From: Gnetum montanum
Lineage: Eukaryota; Streptophyta; Gnetopsida; Gnetales; Gnetaceae
Length of the DNA stretch: 64,000 nucleotides
Direction of reading: 5' to 3'
Assembly: GCA_015680685.1 (NCBI GenBank)
Contig: MNCI01035053.1
Location: forward strand, 186,667 to 250,666
The stretch's first letter is position 1; each line of letters opens with the position of its first letter. The notes under the pieces are model-generated. The model was not told the origin of the DNA and made no database searches. It saw only the letters and a program-made list of their open reading frames with translations. Both the position numbers and the translations under genes were made by a program. Below are positions 33,107 through 44,560 of the stretch, piece by piece.

Positions 33107-34150
33107 ATGTGCATGGAACCTACTGAGAGCTTGACATACACCTGTGTCACAAGCATGGATGAACTAGAGCAAGTTCATCACCAACTCTTTGATAATGAAA
33201 ATGTTGATACCAATTGGGGAGAGTTAGATATCCCTGAGAATTTTAAACATATGCCCCTAAAGCTGAAAATTTTACCTGCCAACCTAGAATATGCATTCTT
33301 AAAAATGGCAAGCCAATCATACTTAATGCCAAATTTTCTCTTGAATAGAAAGCAAAATTTTTGGAAGTGGTCAACAAATGGCCCATAGCCTTTACTTGGT
33401 CATATCTTGAACTCACTAGAATTGATCCATGGATATGCTAACATCGCATTTACACTAATCTATCCATGAAGCCAAGGAGGCAACCACAATGACGATTGAA
33501 CCCAAAATTGAAATAGAATATCAAAGAGAAGATTGAGAAACTCCTCAAGGAAAGGTTCATCTACCCCATTATAGATAGCAAGTGGGTCAGCCCACTCATC
33601 ATAGTGCCAAAGAGAGGTGAAAAATGGTGGGTTTGCATTGACTTTAGGATCTTAAACATGGAAACATTCAGATTATTTTCCATTTTTATTCATTAATAAA
33701 ATGTTGGACACCATTTCTAGACATTACTATTATATTTTTCTAGATGGTTATAGTGGTTATAACAAATCCAGATTGCACCAGAAGATCAAGCCAAAACAAC
33801 ATTCACAAGTCCATGGGAAACCTTTGCATATTACAAGATGCCTTTTGGTCTATGCAATGCTCCTACCACTTTTCAACGCCTAGTCCTTAGTATTTCTTAA
33901 TAGTAGATTGGTAGTAGAGCATAAATCTTCATGGATGACTTTTCTACCTATGTTGCTACATTTGAGCAAGCTCTAGATCACCCTAAGCAACTACTAAAAA
34001 GATGTGTTGAAACAAACCTTAGGCTCAATTAGCAAAAGAGCCATCTAATGGTCTAAGAGAGCATTGTATAGGAGCATCGAATTTCATAAGAAGGGATTGA
34101 GGTAGACCCTCAAAAGAAAAGAATCATCCAAGAAATCACTTGACAACAAA
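33107..34150 (+). pseudogene. Reverse transcriptase of element D
   Basis: Broken frames cover a linker (33107-33388), then LLKERFIYPIIDSKWVSPLI (about 33540-33600) and VCIDFRILNM near 33630. After a shift come ITRCLLVYAML frames overlapping the MPFGLCNAPTTFQ codons near 33840, and MDDFSTY at about 33935. Several frameshifts, more decayed than the RT of element C. Confidence 0.7.
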
Positions 34151-34369
34151 AAATTATCAAAGATGTTCAATCATTCCTTGGACACATTGGTTACTACCAG
34201 CAATTCATAGAGAATTTCTCTAAGATTGTAAAGTTATTGGTCAAGATTACAAAGAAAGATGCTCCCTTCATCTGGACCAAGAAATGTAAAAATACATTCC
34301 AAAGCCTCAAGAAGAAGCTCATAGAGAATCTAATTCTACAAGCACCTAACTAGTCCAAACCATTCCATA

Positions 34370-34740
34370 TAATGATGGATGCATCTAACTATGCCTTGTG
34401 AGCCATACTTACATAGTTGGACAATATGAAACGTCCATATTACATCCATTGCACAAGTAGAAGCATTGTGGGGGCACAACTAAATTACACCACCATAGAA
34501 AAAGAACTGATGATGATGGTGTATGCTTTGGAAAAGTTTAGGCACGATGTGCTTGAATATAAAGTATTTGTGCACACTAATGACAGTGCCATCCACTTCC
34601 ACATGAACAAGCCAACAGTAAGCCCCTATGTCATATAGTGACTCATGATCTTGCAAAAATTCAATCTTACAATGGTAGATTGAAAAGGGACTGAGAATGT
34701 GATTTCTAATCACTTGTCTTGGTTGTGATGGGATAACAAA
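34370..34740 (+). pseudogene. RNase H of element D
   Basis: The open part 34417-34638 reads SRSIVGAQLNYTTIEKELMM, then VYALEKFRHDVLEYKVFVHT. It aligns residue for residue with the RNase H of element C at 18156-18395. The upstream Asp-containing strand (MMDASNYAL) is visible near 34374. Confidence 0.75.
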
Positions 34741-34929
34741 GAGGAGGAAATCCCATTATCTAATCTATTCCCTAATGAACTCCTCTTTTCCACTACAATA
34801 AATGAACAAATGCTTGTAAAACCAAAATGATATGATGGCATCCTCACTTATCTTCTCACTCAGGAGATGCCAAAAGATCTAAACCATAGAAAGAAATAAT
34901 ATTTTCTTCATCAAGCTACATACTTCATG

Positions 34930-36060
34930 GAAATTAATAGAAACCTTTACAAGGTGTGTGCCGATGGCCTAGTTCATTGATGTCCCTTATGCAAATCAAT
35001 TGCGAATTCTCCAAGATACTCATAAAGGTCCCTATGGAGGCCACTATGCTAGGAGATGCATGGCCATAAAAATCCTAATGGTAGGATATTATTGGTCTAC
35101 AATCTTTAGGGACATCCATCAATTTGCTTGATCCTGTGAGCACTTTCAATGAGATGGTGGGATGAATGCACAAATGGAGGGTCCTCAACAATGGATTCAA
35201 CCACTAGAGCCCTTTGACATATGAGGCATTGACTTCATGGATCCCATCACATGCATGTCCAATGAGAAGGTATATATAATTATCACCATTGACTACTATA
35301 CCAAATGGGTAAAAGTAGCAGTTGTCATCAACTGTACATCATCCACTATTGCTCAATTTGTATAACAAAATGTTGTAAACGGGTTTGGGATGCCACATGC
35401 ACTAATATTTGATAATGGAACTTATTTTATAGGTGCCACTTTTAAAAAACTCATGTAACACTTGAGGGTTAAACATAAATTAATAACACCTTATCACCCC
35501 TAAGCCAATGGTCAAGCAAAGGTAACTAACAAGGAGATCACAAAGATTCTAACAAGAACTATTAAAAAATATATGAAAGACTAGAGAACAAAACTCAACA
35601 ATGCCCTTTGGGCCTACTTCTCAACATGAAAACTCCCTATTGGCTAATCTCCCTATGAGTTATTTTACCAGAAACTTCCAATGCTCCCATTTCAATCCAA
35701 GCTCCGTACACTCTCAATAGCCTATGATCTGAATCTTGACCTAAGTATAGCACAAAAAGAAAGACTAATCAACCTCAATGTGCTAGAAGAAAATCAATTA
35801 GTAGTCCTATCCTTAAATGAAGTGCACAAGGCATTTAGCAAACAATGACATAACCTTAGAATATAGAAAGTGAAATTTCAACTAGAAGATAAGGTTCTTT
35901 ATTGGAATCCCACACACATACCTCAAAAAACTAAATTTTAAATGTTGTGGAAAGAGCCTTATATAATTGATAAAACCTTTCCTTCCAGGGCCATGATCAT
36001 ATACAAACCTCAGGGCCGAAAGAAAAAGTAGTTGGTCAACATCTAATAGGTAAAGCCTTT
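34930..36060 (+). pseudogene. Integrase of element D
   Basis: An HHCC-like region (LRILQDTHKGPYGGHYARRC, about 35000-35060) is followed by the core: FDIxGIDFMDPIT with the first Asp (35210-35240), IFDNGTYF with the second (about 35407), and ANGQAKVTNKEI (about 35505), where the third catalytic residue is Lys instead of Glu. The C-terminal module with VLYWNPTHI and WKEPYIID follows. This copy shows what was deleted from element C. Confidence 0.75.
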
Positions 36061-36137
36061 CCATGAGACCAAGCAATGAATACATCAATAGAAGGGCAAC
36101 CACACTTAATTTTTTAGATCTCCTCCTTCCAACTTAG

Positions 36138-36149
36138 TTGTGGGGGAGA
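36138..36149 (+). other. First polypurine tract of element D
   Basis: TTGTGGGGGAGA, followed by TGGCCATTTG. It has the same position and sequence as in B and C, directly after the integrase C-terminus. Confidence 0.6.
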
Positions 36150-38186
36150 TGGCCATTTGTGCTAATCATATACATCGCTTCTTAATTTCTCTATTTTTTG
36201 TTATACACATGTTTGTCTTTACAATTTATTTATTTTACACCTTTTTAATTTTACACCATTTTTTGTTTTACACCATTGGTAGTACATTTACATCTTTCTT
36301 GAATATTTTACACTTTCTTATATATTCTACTTTATTTAAGTGTGATTTTCAAATTTTTGCTAATAAATGTACTTTATCCTAATAGGACACAATGATGCTA
36401 TAGCTGCTACTAATGGTGGTTTGTGCTTAATGTTTTGTTTACTAATGTCTAGTTTCTATTTTTGAATTTTTGTATCAATGGCTAAGTCATGGTTTCTTTT
36501 TGATGGAATAGGCAGTGAGTCCACAACATCCACCCATTCAAGAACTCTATGGTTTTTCTTATTTTGGAAGTTTGAAATCCCTTTAATTAAATAAACTTTT
36601 AGTAAATTTTTGACCTTGGCAGTTTCTGGAATTGGGAAGGATTCAAAGGTTTGCACAAGGTGTGACTTCAAGGGGACTCTATACTCTTTGTACCCTTCTA
36701 CTTACTTGGGTGCTTGAGTGTTTTCATAGAATTCTTACCATTTCATGTCAACCAATAATAGGAACTCACATAAAGTCTTTACATGGTGTGGTTCCCATCC
36801 AAAAAATATCCACAACAAAAAAAAAACATGATGGGAATTCAAAGCACACCCCTTTGACAAATAAACAAGCTACAACTACTAGTTATGGGACTAGAAAGAT
36901 ATGTTACCCATAACTTAAGGTCTCCTCTAACTAAGGCTCTCTCTCACTTTCCACTTCTCTTTATGAAATGATGGTTTTTCTATGGGAGCACTCTTGTCTC
37001 TTGAGGGGGTGGATTAGTCTTAGAGTGATGATGCGAAGTCACTAAAAGAGGCTGGTTTTGGTCTGGACTAAGGATGATTCTTCTCAAGTCATTTTAAACA
37101 CAAACTTCACAAGGGACATCTTATGACCTCAATTCCTAATTCCATTCCATCTTCTCCATCATCCATCTTTATTGTCTGTAACTCACCTCGCTACCAAAGT
37201 CCATGTTCTTGATTCGATGTCTTGGTCTAACGTACTTGAATTCTTAGATAGAACCTTTTGGATTTTTATCCTTAACTCCATCAATCATTAATCACCTATG
37301 GGGGCCATGGACTCCTTAGGTTGAGGTTATGCAAGAGCAAACAAGGCATGTGCCTGCTATGGGGAGGATCCACTTGTATATCTCTTGGTTGGGTTTGTTA
37401 AGCACCTTATCCTTAGCCATTCTTGCAATCAAAATCTTTTGAACACCCATCTTCTACATCAAACCATGAGCTCCTTTACATAGTTTCTTCAATAAACACA
37501 TTATCCATCAAATTTTGAAATTTTTGAGCTTTCAAAGATCCTCTTCAATCATTTCATCATATTCTTGGCTTTCCTAGGACTCCATGGATCCCAAATTCTT
37601 TGAAAAATTCCTTGTATTTTTAAACATATTCAAAATTCAAAATTTTTCCTATGAGCTCCGTATACAAGGCCATGTTGATGGAGAAAATGCATATATGAGG
37701 CCATATATACACAGCCCTACCAATGTAGTGGAAAAATACTATATATATGGATGACCCCACTTTGAAATTTTTACATTTTCTCACAAACGCCAAGGGAGTT
37801 TTTCAAATTTTTAGAGCCCAAAACCTTCTAAATCCCATAACTTCCCAATTGTTTATCCAAATCATATGGTTCCTCAACCCTATAGCTACTGGAGGTAAGC
37901 TCTTAGTCGTGGGGACCACAAATGTGCCATCTTTGATAGAAAATGTTTCATCATTTTTCTAACTTCCACAAAGGTTTAACTAAAAAATCAACTATTAAAG
38001 ACCAAATTACAAGAGTTAAACCTTTCTAACAAGCTTCAGTGACATTTATAATAAATAATTAATAAAATAATCAATCTACCATGGTCCAACCATAGCCAAA
38101 GTATAACTAATTGATGGTATAAGGTACTCAAAATATTCAAAGTTACACATTATGTCTATTAACCCATGGATGTGTTGTAACTGCAG
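36150..38186 (+). other. Untranslated region of element D up to the acceptor-like site
   Basis: Clearly similar to element B from 12311 to about 13980. It ends in a stretch reading TGTGTTGTAACTGCAG, immediately followed by an ATG. A splice acceptor here would allow the downstream ORF to be translated from a spliced subgenomic mRNA. No donor was identified. Confidence 0.5.
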
Positions 38187-39990
38187 ATGGCATCAAAAGG
38201 GAAACACACACAAGAAGTAGGACCATCTCAACTAAGGAAGAAATGGTCTAGAATGGGAAGGGGCTAAGAACAAGCCTAAGAAGAACCACTTAGAACCCAC
38301 CCCATAAGCCCTCTTAGGGAAGAGATCAAGGTGGAATCTATTCGATAAATTCTAGAACCAGCAATAACAACAGAACATTCCCACTAGGATGATGCACCAA
38401 CTCAACAAGCAAATATTGATATGACCTTGATAGAAGCTTGCCTTAATTAGATCAAATTGAGGGAGGTCTAAAAAATAGTGCTTCAAGAGTTAAACTTTGG
38501 CCCTTTCCTAGAGTGAGCACCAAAAGAAGTGCAGGACCAACTGAAGGCCTCTCCCATGTACTCAATCATCACTTCAACTAGGGAGTGGAACATGGAAGAG
38601 ACATTTTTATTCTAGAACAACTAGTAGGCTAGTTCAATGGTCAAAATCAAGGAAACCTTAGTGTCCTACTCAATACAGGCCATTGCTAAAGTGCTTAGGT
38701 TGCCATAAATAGGGATGAATCTTGTTGAGATTCCAATGTAGGTAAATCCTAGCATCAAAAAATAATGGATGCCATGGTGCTATGGTATCAACCATAAGGA
38801 GTTTGTCATGCTCACATTGGAAAAAAGGATTCAGTACAAGATTGTGGCCTTCCACCTCAATCCCATAATGAGGCCAAGCAAAATCACTACCTTTTCTACC
38901 CATGCATGCACCACTTTGAGTGGGAGATTCCTTGTCAACCTTTGACAGCTAATCTATCGAGAGATGGAAAATAAGTTTAAAGAAAATGAGTGTGGAAGAA
39001 AGGCATTTCCCTTTCCATGCCTCATTAGAAAACTTTGTTGGAGGGAAGGAATAGTCTATTATACAAATGATGTTGTTAGGCATGCTCTAGTTGCTCATTG
39101 GGTAGAGATGATGAAAGATAAGACACATGCAATGACCATTCAAGAAGAGTATTAATAATCACCACCTTCACCTACCACTCAAACAACTATGCTAGACATA
39201 GCTGTAATAACCCAACAGTTGTGTGAGTACCAAGAATGGCTATTGAGCAAATAAGAGCAACGAGTAGGCACGAGTGGTAGGGAGCTATCTGTGTACAAAC
39301 CAACAACAAGTCACCTAAATAAGATAGTCTAAACAATTAGCCTGAAGGGTGGAGGTGGATCCATTTTCTTGGCCCAAAGAACATAGTTGTCTACAAGATC
39401 AAATCCTAGTGGTAGAGAGCTCATGGTATCTTTTGTAGAATAGCAGCCACTCCTAGAAATTTCTATGAACACCACAACCTTCTTGGTGTGCTTGGAGGAA
39501 GGCAAGGGGGCAACAGTATTGGTGATGCAGCACCAAGGACAAGAGATAGTAGTAGAGATCATTGCTAATAGGATGGCTAAAACTCTTAATGCACCTACAA
39601 CATCTATGCAAAATGTCACTACATTCAAAGATGTGTAAACATCTATAGGAATCATAAGTGGAAAAATAAATGTAGCACAACATGAACTACTGGACCAACT
39701 AGTGGGAACCAAACAACTTCTTTCAAATGTCTTTGATCTTTTGGATAATATTACTATAACCCAATTAGAGATGCTAGAGGCAAGGGACAAAAACATCATC
39801 TTGGAGGAGAAACTTGAAATAGCCAAAGAGCTAAAAAAATGCTTGGCTACTGAAGTTGTTGAATTAAGAGCCCAAATTGCCAACACTACATTTCTCAACC
39901 TACAATTGACAAGAGATGAAGCTATTGAATAGCTTTATACTAGACTGAAAGGGGTTGAGGGTGTGATGGAGACAATAGTGTTCTACCAAG
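38187..39990 (+). pseudogene. Third ORF of element D (Athila-type downstream, env-like position)
   Basis: It starts MASKGKHTQEVGPSQLRKKW exactly at the acceptor-like AG and runs for about 580 codons with stops. Around 38860-39080 the order SKITTFSTHACTTLSGRFLV, then REMENKF, then FPFPCLIRKLCWREGIVYYT resembles the 'putative plant transposon protein' domain of Athila-type elements, where FPSLITxLC is typical. The C-terminal third (39690-39930) is a probable coiled coil rich in Leu, Glu and Lys. The position between pol and the 3' LTR is where some plant Gypsy elements carry an env-like ORF. I see no signal peptide or transmembrane segment, so 'env-like' describes position only. Confidence 0.55.
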
Positions 39991-40743
39991 CATCACTCAT
40001 ACTTATTGCAAATCTCCTTTGCCATGGCTAGATTTGCATATTGGAGGAAATCTAGCTAGCTAACTCATACTTATTGTATGAGGTAGAGTTCAAGCATCAC
40101 AAAGACACCAAGCAAATCTTGTAGTGATAAACACTAAACTCGAAGTTCTCAAGGGCAAATACACTAATCAAAGATCTACCATTAAGAACCTAGCTAGAAG
40201 GATGAATGCCTACTAGGATCTACAAAATGGATTCACAGCATTTGATGTAAAATGCAAACAATTCACTACCTAGTTTATTAACATAAAGGAGTTGTTCCTA
40301 GTAATGCCTTGTTCATGGGATATCATCATTCTAGCCCAAATTGGTGATGTCGCATGGACTGTGAATGATCCCCAGAGTAAGGAAAAGAAGATTAAGGAAT
40401 TACTAGATGTCTTTCACCTTTCATTGGAGGTTACAACCAAGTAGAATGGCCACAGCTACCTTAGCCACTGCACAAGCTTGAAGCTAGTAAAGGTCCTTCA
40501 AACTTCAAGAGCCTCCACTACCTAGGACTGTTTGATCTTCTCCATAACCTTCATGGCATTAGAGGATGTGCTATCCAATTTCATGTAGTCATATCAAGTT
40601 GTTCAATTTTGTGTCATGAACACCATAATTTTTGTAATGTGTTGATTTGTGCACTCAGGCACTCAGTTTTGTCATATTAGTTTGTTATGTCAAGAGTCAG
40701 TCAATAATCCCATACCTTCCCAATTATGTAAAGGAACTCAAGG
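39991..40743 (+). other. Element D region between the third ORF and the solo LTR
   Basis: From about 40590 it again matches element B (14110-14290), for example the CATACCTTCCCAAT segment. That shows the third ORF is an interior block missing from B. No ORF of its own. Confidence 0.55.
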
Positions 40744-41598
40744 ATGAGTGATGAGTGGTGAGGTACCCCTACACTCAACCATACAAATACAAGTGTAGCA
40801 TGTGCAATCCGGTCGAACTCTACAGACTAAATGCCTACACGCCTCATGGAACACTTAAGGTTAACCATTCGTTGTCTTCCTAAACTTACTTGTAGTTGTC
40901 ATGGTGTATGGTTAAGTAAGTCTGAGGTATATGATTTTTATAGTCTTTTATGTTTTTCTCCTATGCTATCGAGGTGAAGGGTTGAGAAACTAATTACTAC
41001 TCTAACTAATGACTAAGTCTAAATTACCTAGCGTCAGCATCTATTCCCACTTACCGTACACACCCTGAACCGATGCAACTATGGCTACCAAACGCTAATC
41101 GTTGCTAGGATCACCACGCGTAATGCACATGCCCGAAGTGGTTGTACTGAGGCACTTAACTAGGAGGAAAGGATTTAGAGAATCTAATCTAGCCTAAGTG
41201 CGATGAGCAGTCGATTCCTTGACTAACCGTACACATCTTTGTGCATGACTACCACTAGGATTACCAAGCCCAGATCCTAAATACGCCACTGGGTTGCCAA
41301 GTAGTCACACTAGATGCTAGTAATCAAGTCGTACTCATTCCGCATTCTAGGAGTTTAAGGGTGAGAGAGAAAGAAATAAATAAAATCCTATTCCATGCAC
41401 TGCAAGGTTTATCCAACAAGTTCATCTTTATTGTCGTACACAACTTGTGTTCAAGTACAATGTTGCTCGAATAAAGATCCATTCACTTTAGGACTCCTAC
41501 TACGGGCACATGGAAAATATTCTATCTCTGGAGTGATCAATCTGCCAGAGTTTCCCTACTTCTAGCCTAGGATGAGGAAACAAGGGAGAGCTACCTCT

Positions 41599-41606
41599 TA
41601 TTTATA
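41599..41606 (-). promoter_or_regulatory. TATA box of solo LTR E
   Basis: The minus strand reads GTCTATAAATAAG, 19 bp downstream of the phased GATATC array, as in element C. Confidence 0.65.
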
Positions 41607-41624
41607 GACTTGGTGGCAGACCGT

Positions 41625-41695
41625 GATATCGCATACACGATATCGCAGAGAACAATGCGATATCGCATACGCGATATCGTGGCCTATGTGATATT
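41625..41695. repeat. Phased GATATCGC array in solo LTR E
   Basis: GATATC starts at 41625, 41639, 41659 and 41673, and GATATT at 41690, with steps of 14, 20, 14 and 17 bp. ATGCGATATCGCAT at 41655-41668 is a perfect 14-bp palindrome. The words are better preserved than in element C and hold many CpGs. Confidence 0.85.
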
Positions 41696-41724
41696 GCATC
41701 TCATCAATGAGTATTCATTCAGTC

Positions 41725-41950
41725 GTGGGGGTATGATGAGCATCCACTTCATGAAGGCTTGGAGTATTTGTTTCCTTATAAATGATCATCCTATTTTCAT
41801 TAATTCCTTTTTAACAATCATTCAAAAAAAGGATAGTTATAGAGTGGAAAAGGGCCTTTGTCTAGTCCCATGATAAACTCATAGGAATTAACCCCTTGAT
41901 TTGTTAGCATTGCATATACATAAACTTGAGTGTTAGATAACAACAGATAC
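41725..41950 (+). repeat. Second polypurine tract and start of the 3' LTR of element D
   Basis: GTGGGGGTA at 41725-41733 is followed by TGATGAG at 41734. Beyond about 41745 the sequence does not resemble the C-family LTR, so the LTR is truncated or diverged, and the end is arbitrary. Confidence 0.45.
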
Positions 41951-41959
41951 TAAACTATA

Positions 41960-44560
41960 GACTCAATCTAAATATGTAGGATGTGGTAAAAGGTAAAATC
42001 ATTTATCTTCTATGGTCTAGTTTCATTATTCCTATCTCTGATAGTAAGTGGATCAATCTAACTATAGTGACATCCAAGAAGGGGAATGAATTAAGAGTAT
42101 GCATCGACTATAGATTGTTGAATGCTACCACCTTTAAGGATCATTTCCCATTGCCCTTTGTAGACTAGGTATTAGGTGATATCTTGGGCTATGAGTACTA
42201 TAACTTTCTTAATGGATAATCTAATTACAATCAAATCAATATAGTGCCAAAGAATCAAGCTAAGAATACCTTCATTTGTTCATGGGGAACCTTTATCTTC
42301 AACCACATGTCCTTTGAATTATGCAATGTGCAAGCCAGATTCTAATAATTGGTAATGTCTATGTTCAAGGATTACATTGGCAAAAGTGTGGAAGTCCTCA
42401 TGAATGAATTTTTCACTTATGGCAAATCATTCTAGGAAAACTTGAACAAACATGAATCTATCTTATCCCAATGCTACCAAGTGAACTTGAAGCTAAATTA
42501 AAACAAAGAGCTAGCTAATGATGATTAAGAGTGTCATTCTTGATCATAATGTTTCAAAGAAGGAGATTGAAGTTGATTATGATAAGATTTTCATCATCAA
42601 GAACATGACACAAACACCCACAATGGTTAAAAATGTGTGATCTTTGCTAGGCCACACTAGTTATTATCATTATTTTATTAAAAATTATTCTAGAATAGCT
42701 AGGCCCTTATTTGTGCTCATGAAGAAATATGTTCTATTCTTGTGGAGAAAGGACTATGAAAATGACTTTTAATATCTAAAGAAAATGGTAATCCAAACCC
42801 TCATATTGTAGTGTCCTAATTAGACCCAGCCATTCCATATAATGACATCTGTTATGCTAGTCAAAGCATTGTGAGGCCTCAATTAAACTATATCATCATA
42901 GAAAAAAATTGATAAAAATTAATTTTGCACTCCAAAAATTCAAACATTATGTTCTAGGATGAAAAATTTTCATTCACACCAATCATAGTGCCATATGATT
43001 CCTCGTGAATAAATTTGATGTCAATCCTTATATGATAGAATGGGTGGTTCTCTTGTAGAAATTTAATCTTCATATGATTGATCACAGGGGAGCCAAGAAC
43101 TTGGTGACAAATCATCTATCATGATTATGACTTGGCAACAAGAGATAAGATGTACTTCTTGATGACTTTCTGAATGATCAAATTTGTAAGCTCATTTTTA
43201 AATCAAAGAGTGAATGTCAACACTCATGATTCACAAATATCCTTAATTACTAAAATCCCAAAGCTTCCTCTTGTGTGGGACAAATGTAAAATCCAATGAT
43301 TTTAGCACCATGTAAGAATTCGCTAATTATAAAAGAGCATCTCTACAAGTGATGTCTTAATGACCTAGTAACATGGTATGTTCTTGATAAATGCCAAGAT
43401 GATGTATTGGCCCATGCACACCATGGCATCTATGATGGATACTATTCCAGAAAGAGAACTACAACAATGCTACTACTCATAGGCTAGTTTTGGCTCACCA
43501 TGTTTCATGATGCTCAGCACTTCATGCATTACTATGATAAGAGCCAATGTGAGGGAGGTATGTCCTTAAGTATGAAGGGACCATAATAGTGTATTTAACC
43601 ACTAGAGCCCTTCAACATGTGGGGGACTAACTTTATCAATCCCATATCTTCTACCTTTAATGGTAATGAATACATTATTTTATGTGTAGATTATTTCACA
43701 AAGTAGGTGAAAGCTACTACCATTAAGGACTACTTATCTACAACTATAGTGAGATTCTTTTGGAATAATTTGCACCACAAGTTTGGTATCTCACAAATCT
43801 TGATTGCCAATAAAATTATGCATTTTACTAGTAAGGTTTTCAAGAATTTATTCAAATATTTTGGAGTTAATCATAAGTTAACTTATCATTTGTAGGCTAA
43901 TAGCCAAGTGGAAGTTACTAACCATGAAATTCTTAGAATACTCAAGAAAACGGTTAGTAGGTACAAAAGAGATTGGGCCAACAAGATTAATAAAATCCTT
44001 TGGGCTCTAAAAGGATTTTATTAATCTTGTTCGCCAATAAGAAAAAAATCATTGATTACACATTGTTTGAGTTTGTTTATGGACAAGTTCCATAACTCCC
44101 TATTAATCTTGAGATGAAAAATTTGGGCAGTATTATGGATTTTCATATGACCTTAGATTCTTCTCAAAAAGAGAGGTTGATTAACCTTAACCTTCTCAAT
44201 GAAAACTAGAAAATCACCATGAGGTATAGTGAACTAGAACATTCTTACATGAAGGCTTTTCATGATGTGTATACAAGATAGTTTGATTTCAAACTTGGTG
44301 ATAACATCCTCTATTTTAATCCACTACACTTTCCCACTTAGGTAAGTTTCAATTTCAATGGGAAGAATTACAAATCATCCATACCAGTCACTAGTTTGGT
44401 CCAATACACATCTATCATTCTAACAAGCTAGATTAAATATTTTTGGTCAATGGGCAATACCTGAAGCATTACAGAGGATATTTTTCTCCTCTGAGGATAC
44501 CTAATAATCAATCTTATGTCCTCTACTTAGTGATCTACTAGGTGATATACATGGATTAGT
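41960..44560 (+). mobile_element. Element F: pol remnant of a different Gypsy family
   Basis: On the + strand: RT with IIPISDSKWINLTIVTSKKG and LRVCIDYRLLNATTFKDHFP (41983-42168), a YxDD-region remnant near 42390, RNase H with FKHYVLG near 42940, and integrase with FNGNEYIILCVDYFTK (about 43660) and HKFGISQILIANKIMHF (43780). The C-terminal module ends with VNGQYLKHY at about 44450. No Gag, LTR or protease was found. Stops are frequent. Residues differ clearly from C and D, so it is another family of the same broad group. Confidence 0.75.
43976..44035. repeat. Near-perfect hairpin inside the element F integrase
   Basis: A 21-bp perfect inverted repeat has arms at 43981-44001 and 44010-44030 around the 8-base loop GGGCTCTA. 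With one mismatch the arms extend to 26 bp (43976-44035). The right arm replaces integrase codons: after LWAL the reading turns into the complement of the preceding codons before PIRKK resumes. Confidence 0.9.

Larger units (their letters stand above)
40749..41706 (-). mobile_element. Element E: solo LTR of the C family, reversed within element D
   Basis: It is 958 bp long, from TGATGAG to CTCATCA, with a 7-bp terminal inverted repeat. The TATA box and phased array are on the minus strand, so it is reversed relative to element D. It is longer than the 823-bp LTR of element C because an internal segment is duplicated in tandem with a step of about 173 bp: ACCGTACA occurs at 41053 and again at 41226. 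Confidence 0.8.
40744..41711. repeat. Target-site duplication ATGAG bracketing the reversed solo LTR
   Basis: ATGAG occurs at 40744-40748 and at 41707-41711. Removing the insert joins GGATGAG to TATTCATTCAG, which restores the sequence seen in B (14281-14300) and C. The LTR itself starts TGATGAG, so part of the duplication resembles the terminus. The alignment to B and C is the stronger evidence. Confidence 0.7.
30390..41950 (+). mobile_element. Element D: Gypsy retrotransposon with an extra ORF after pol
   Basis: Gag, protease, RT, RNase H and integrase follow in order on the + strand, homologous to element C. After pol come a first polypurine tract (36138-36149), an acceptor-like site touching an ATG (38186), a decayed ORF of about 580 codons, a second polypurine tract (41725-41733) and the start of a 3' LTR at 41734. 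A reversed solo LTR of the same family (40749-41706) has landed just before the second tract. The 5' LTR is not visible. Confidence 0.8.

Noticed and set aside
38187-39990. Calling the third ORF of element D a true envelope protein
   Set aside because: Only its position and the acceptor-like site support this. No signal peptide, membrane segment or cleavage site is visible.
41700-41740. A small inversion of about 40 bp flanked by CTCATCA and TGATGAG
   Set aside because: Explained more simply by the reversed solo LTR E, whose right end is CTCATCA at 41706, followed by normal element D sequence.
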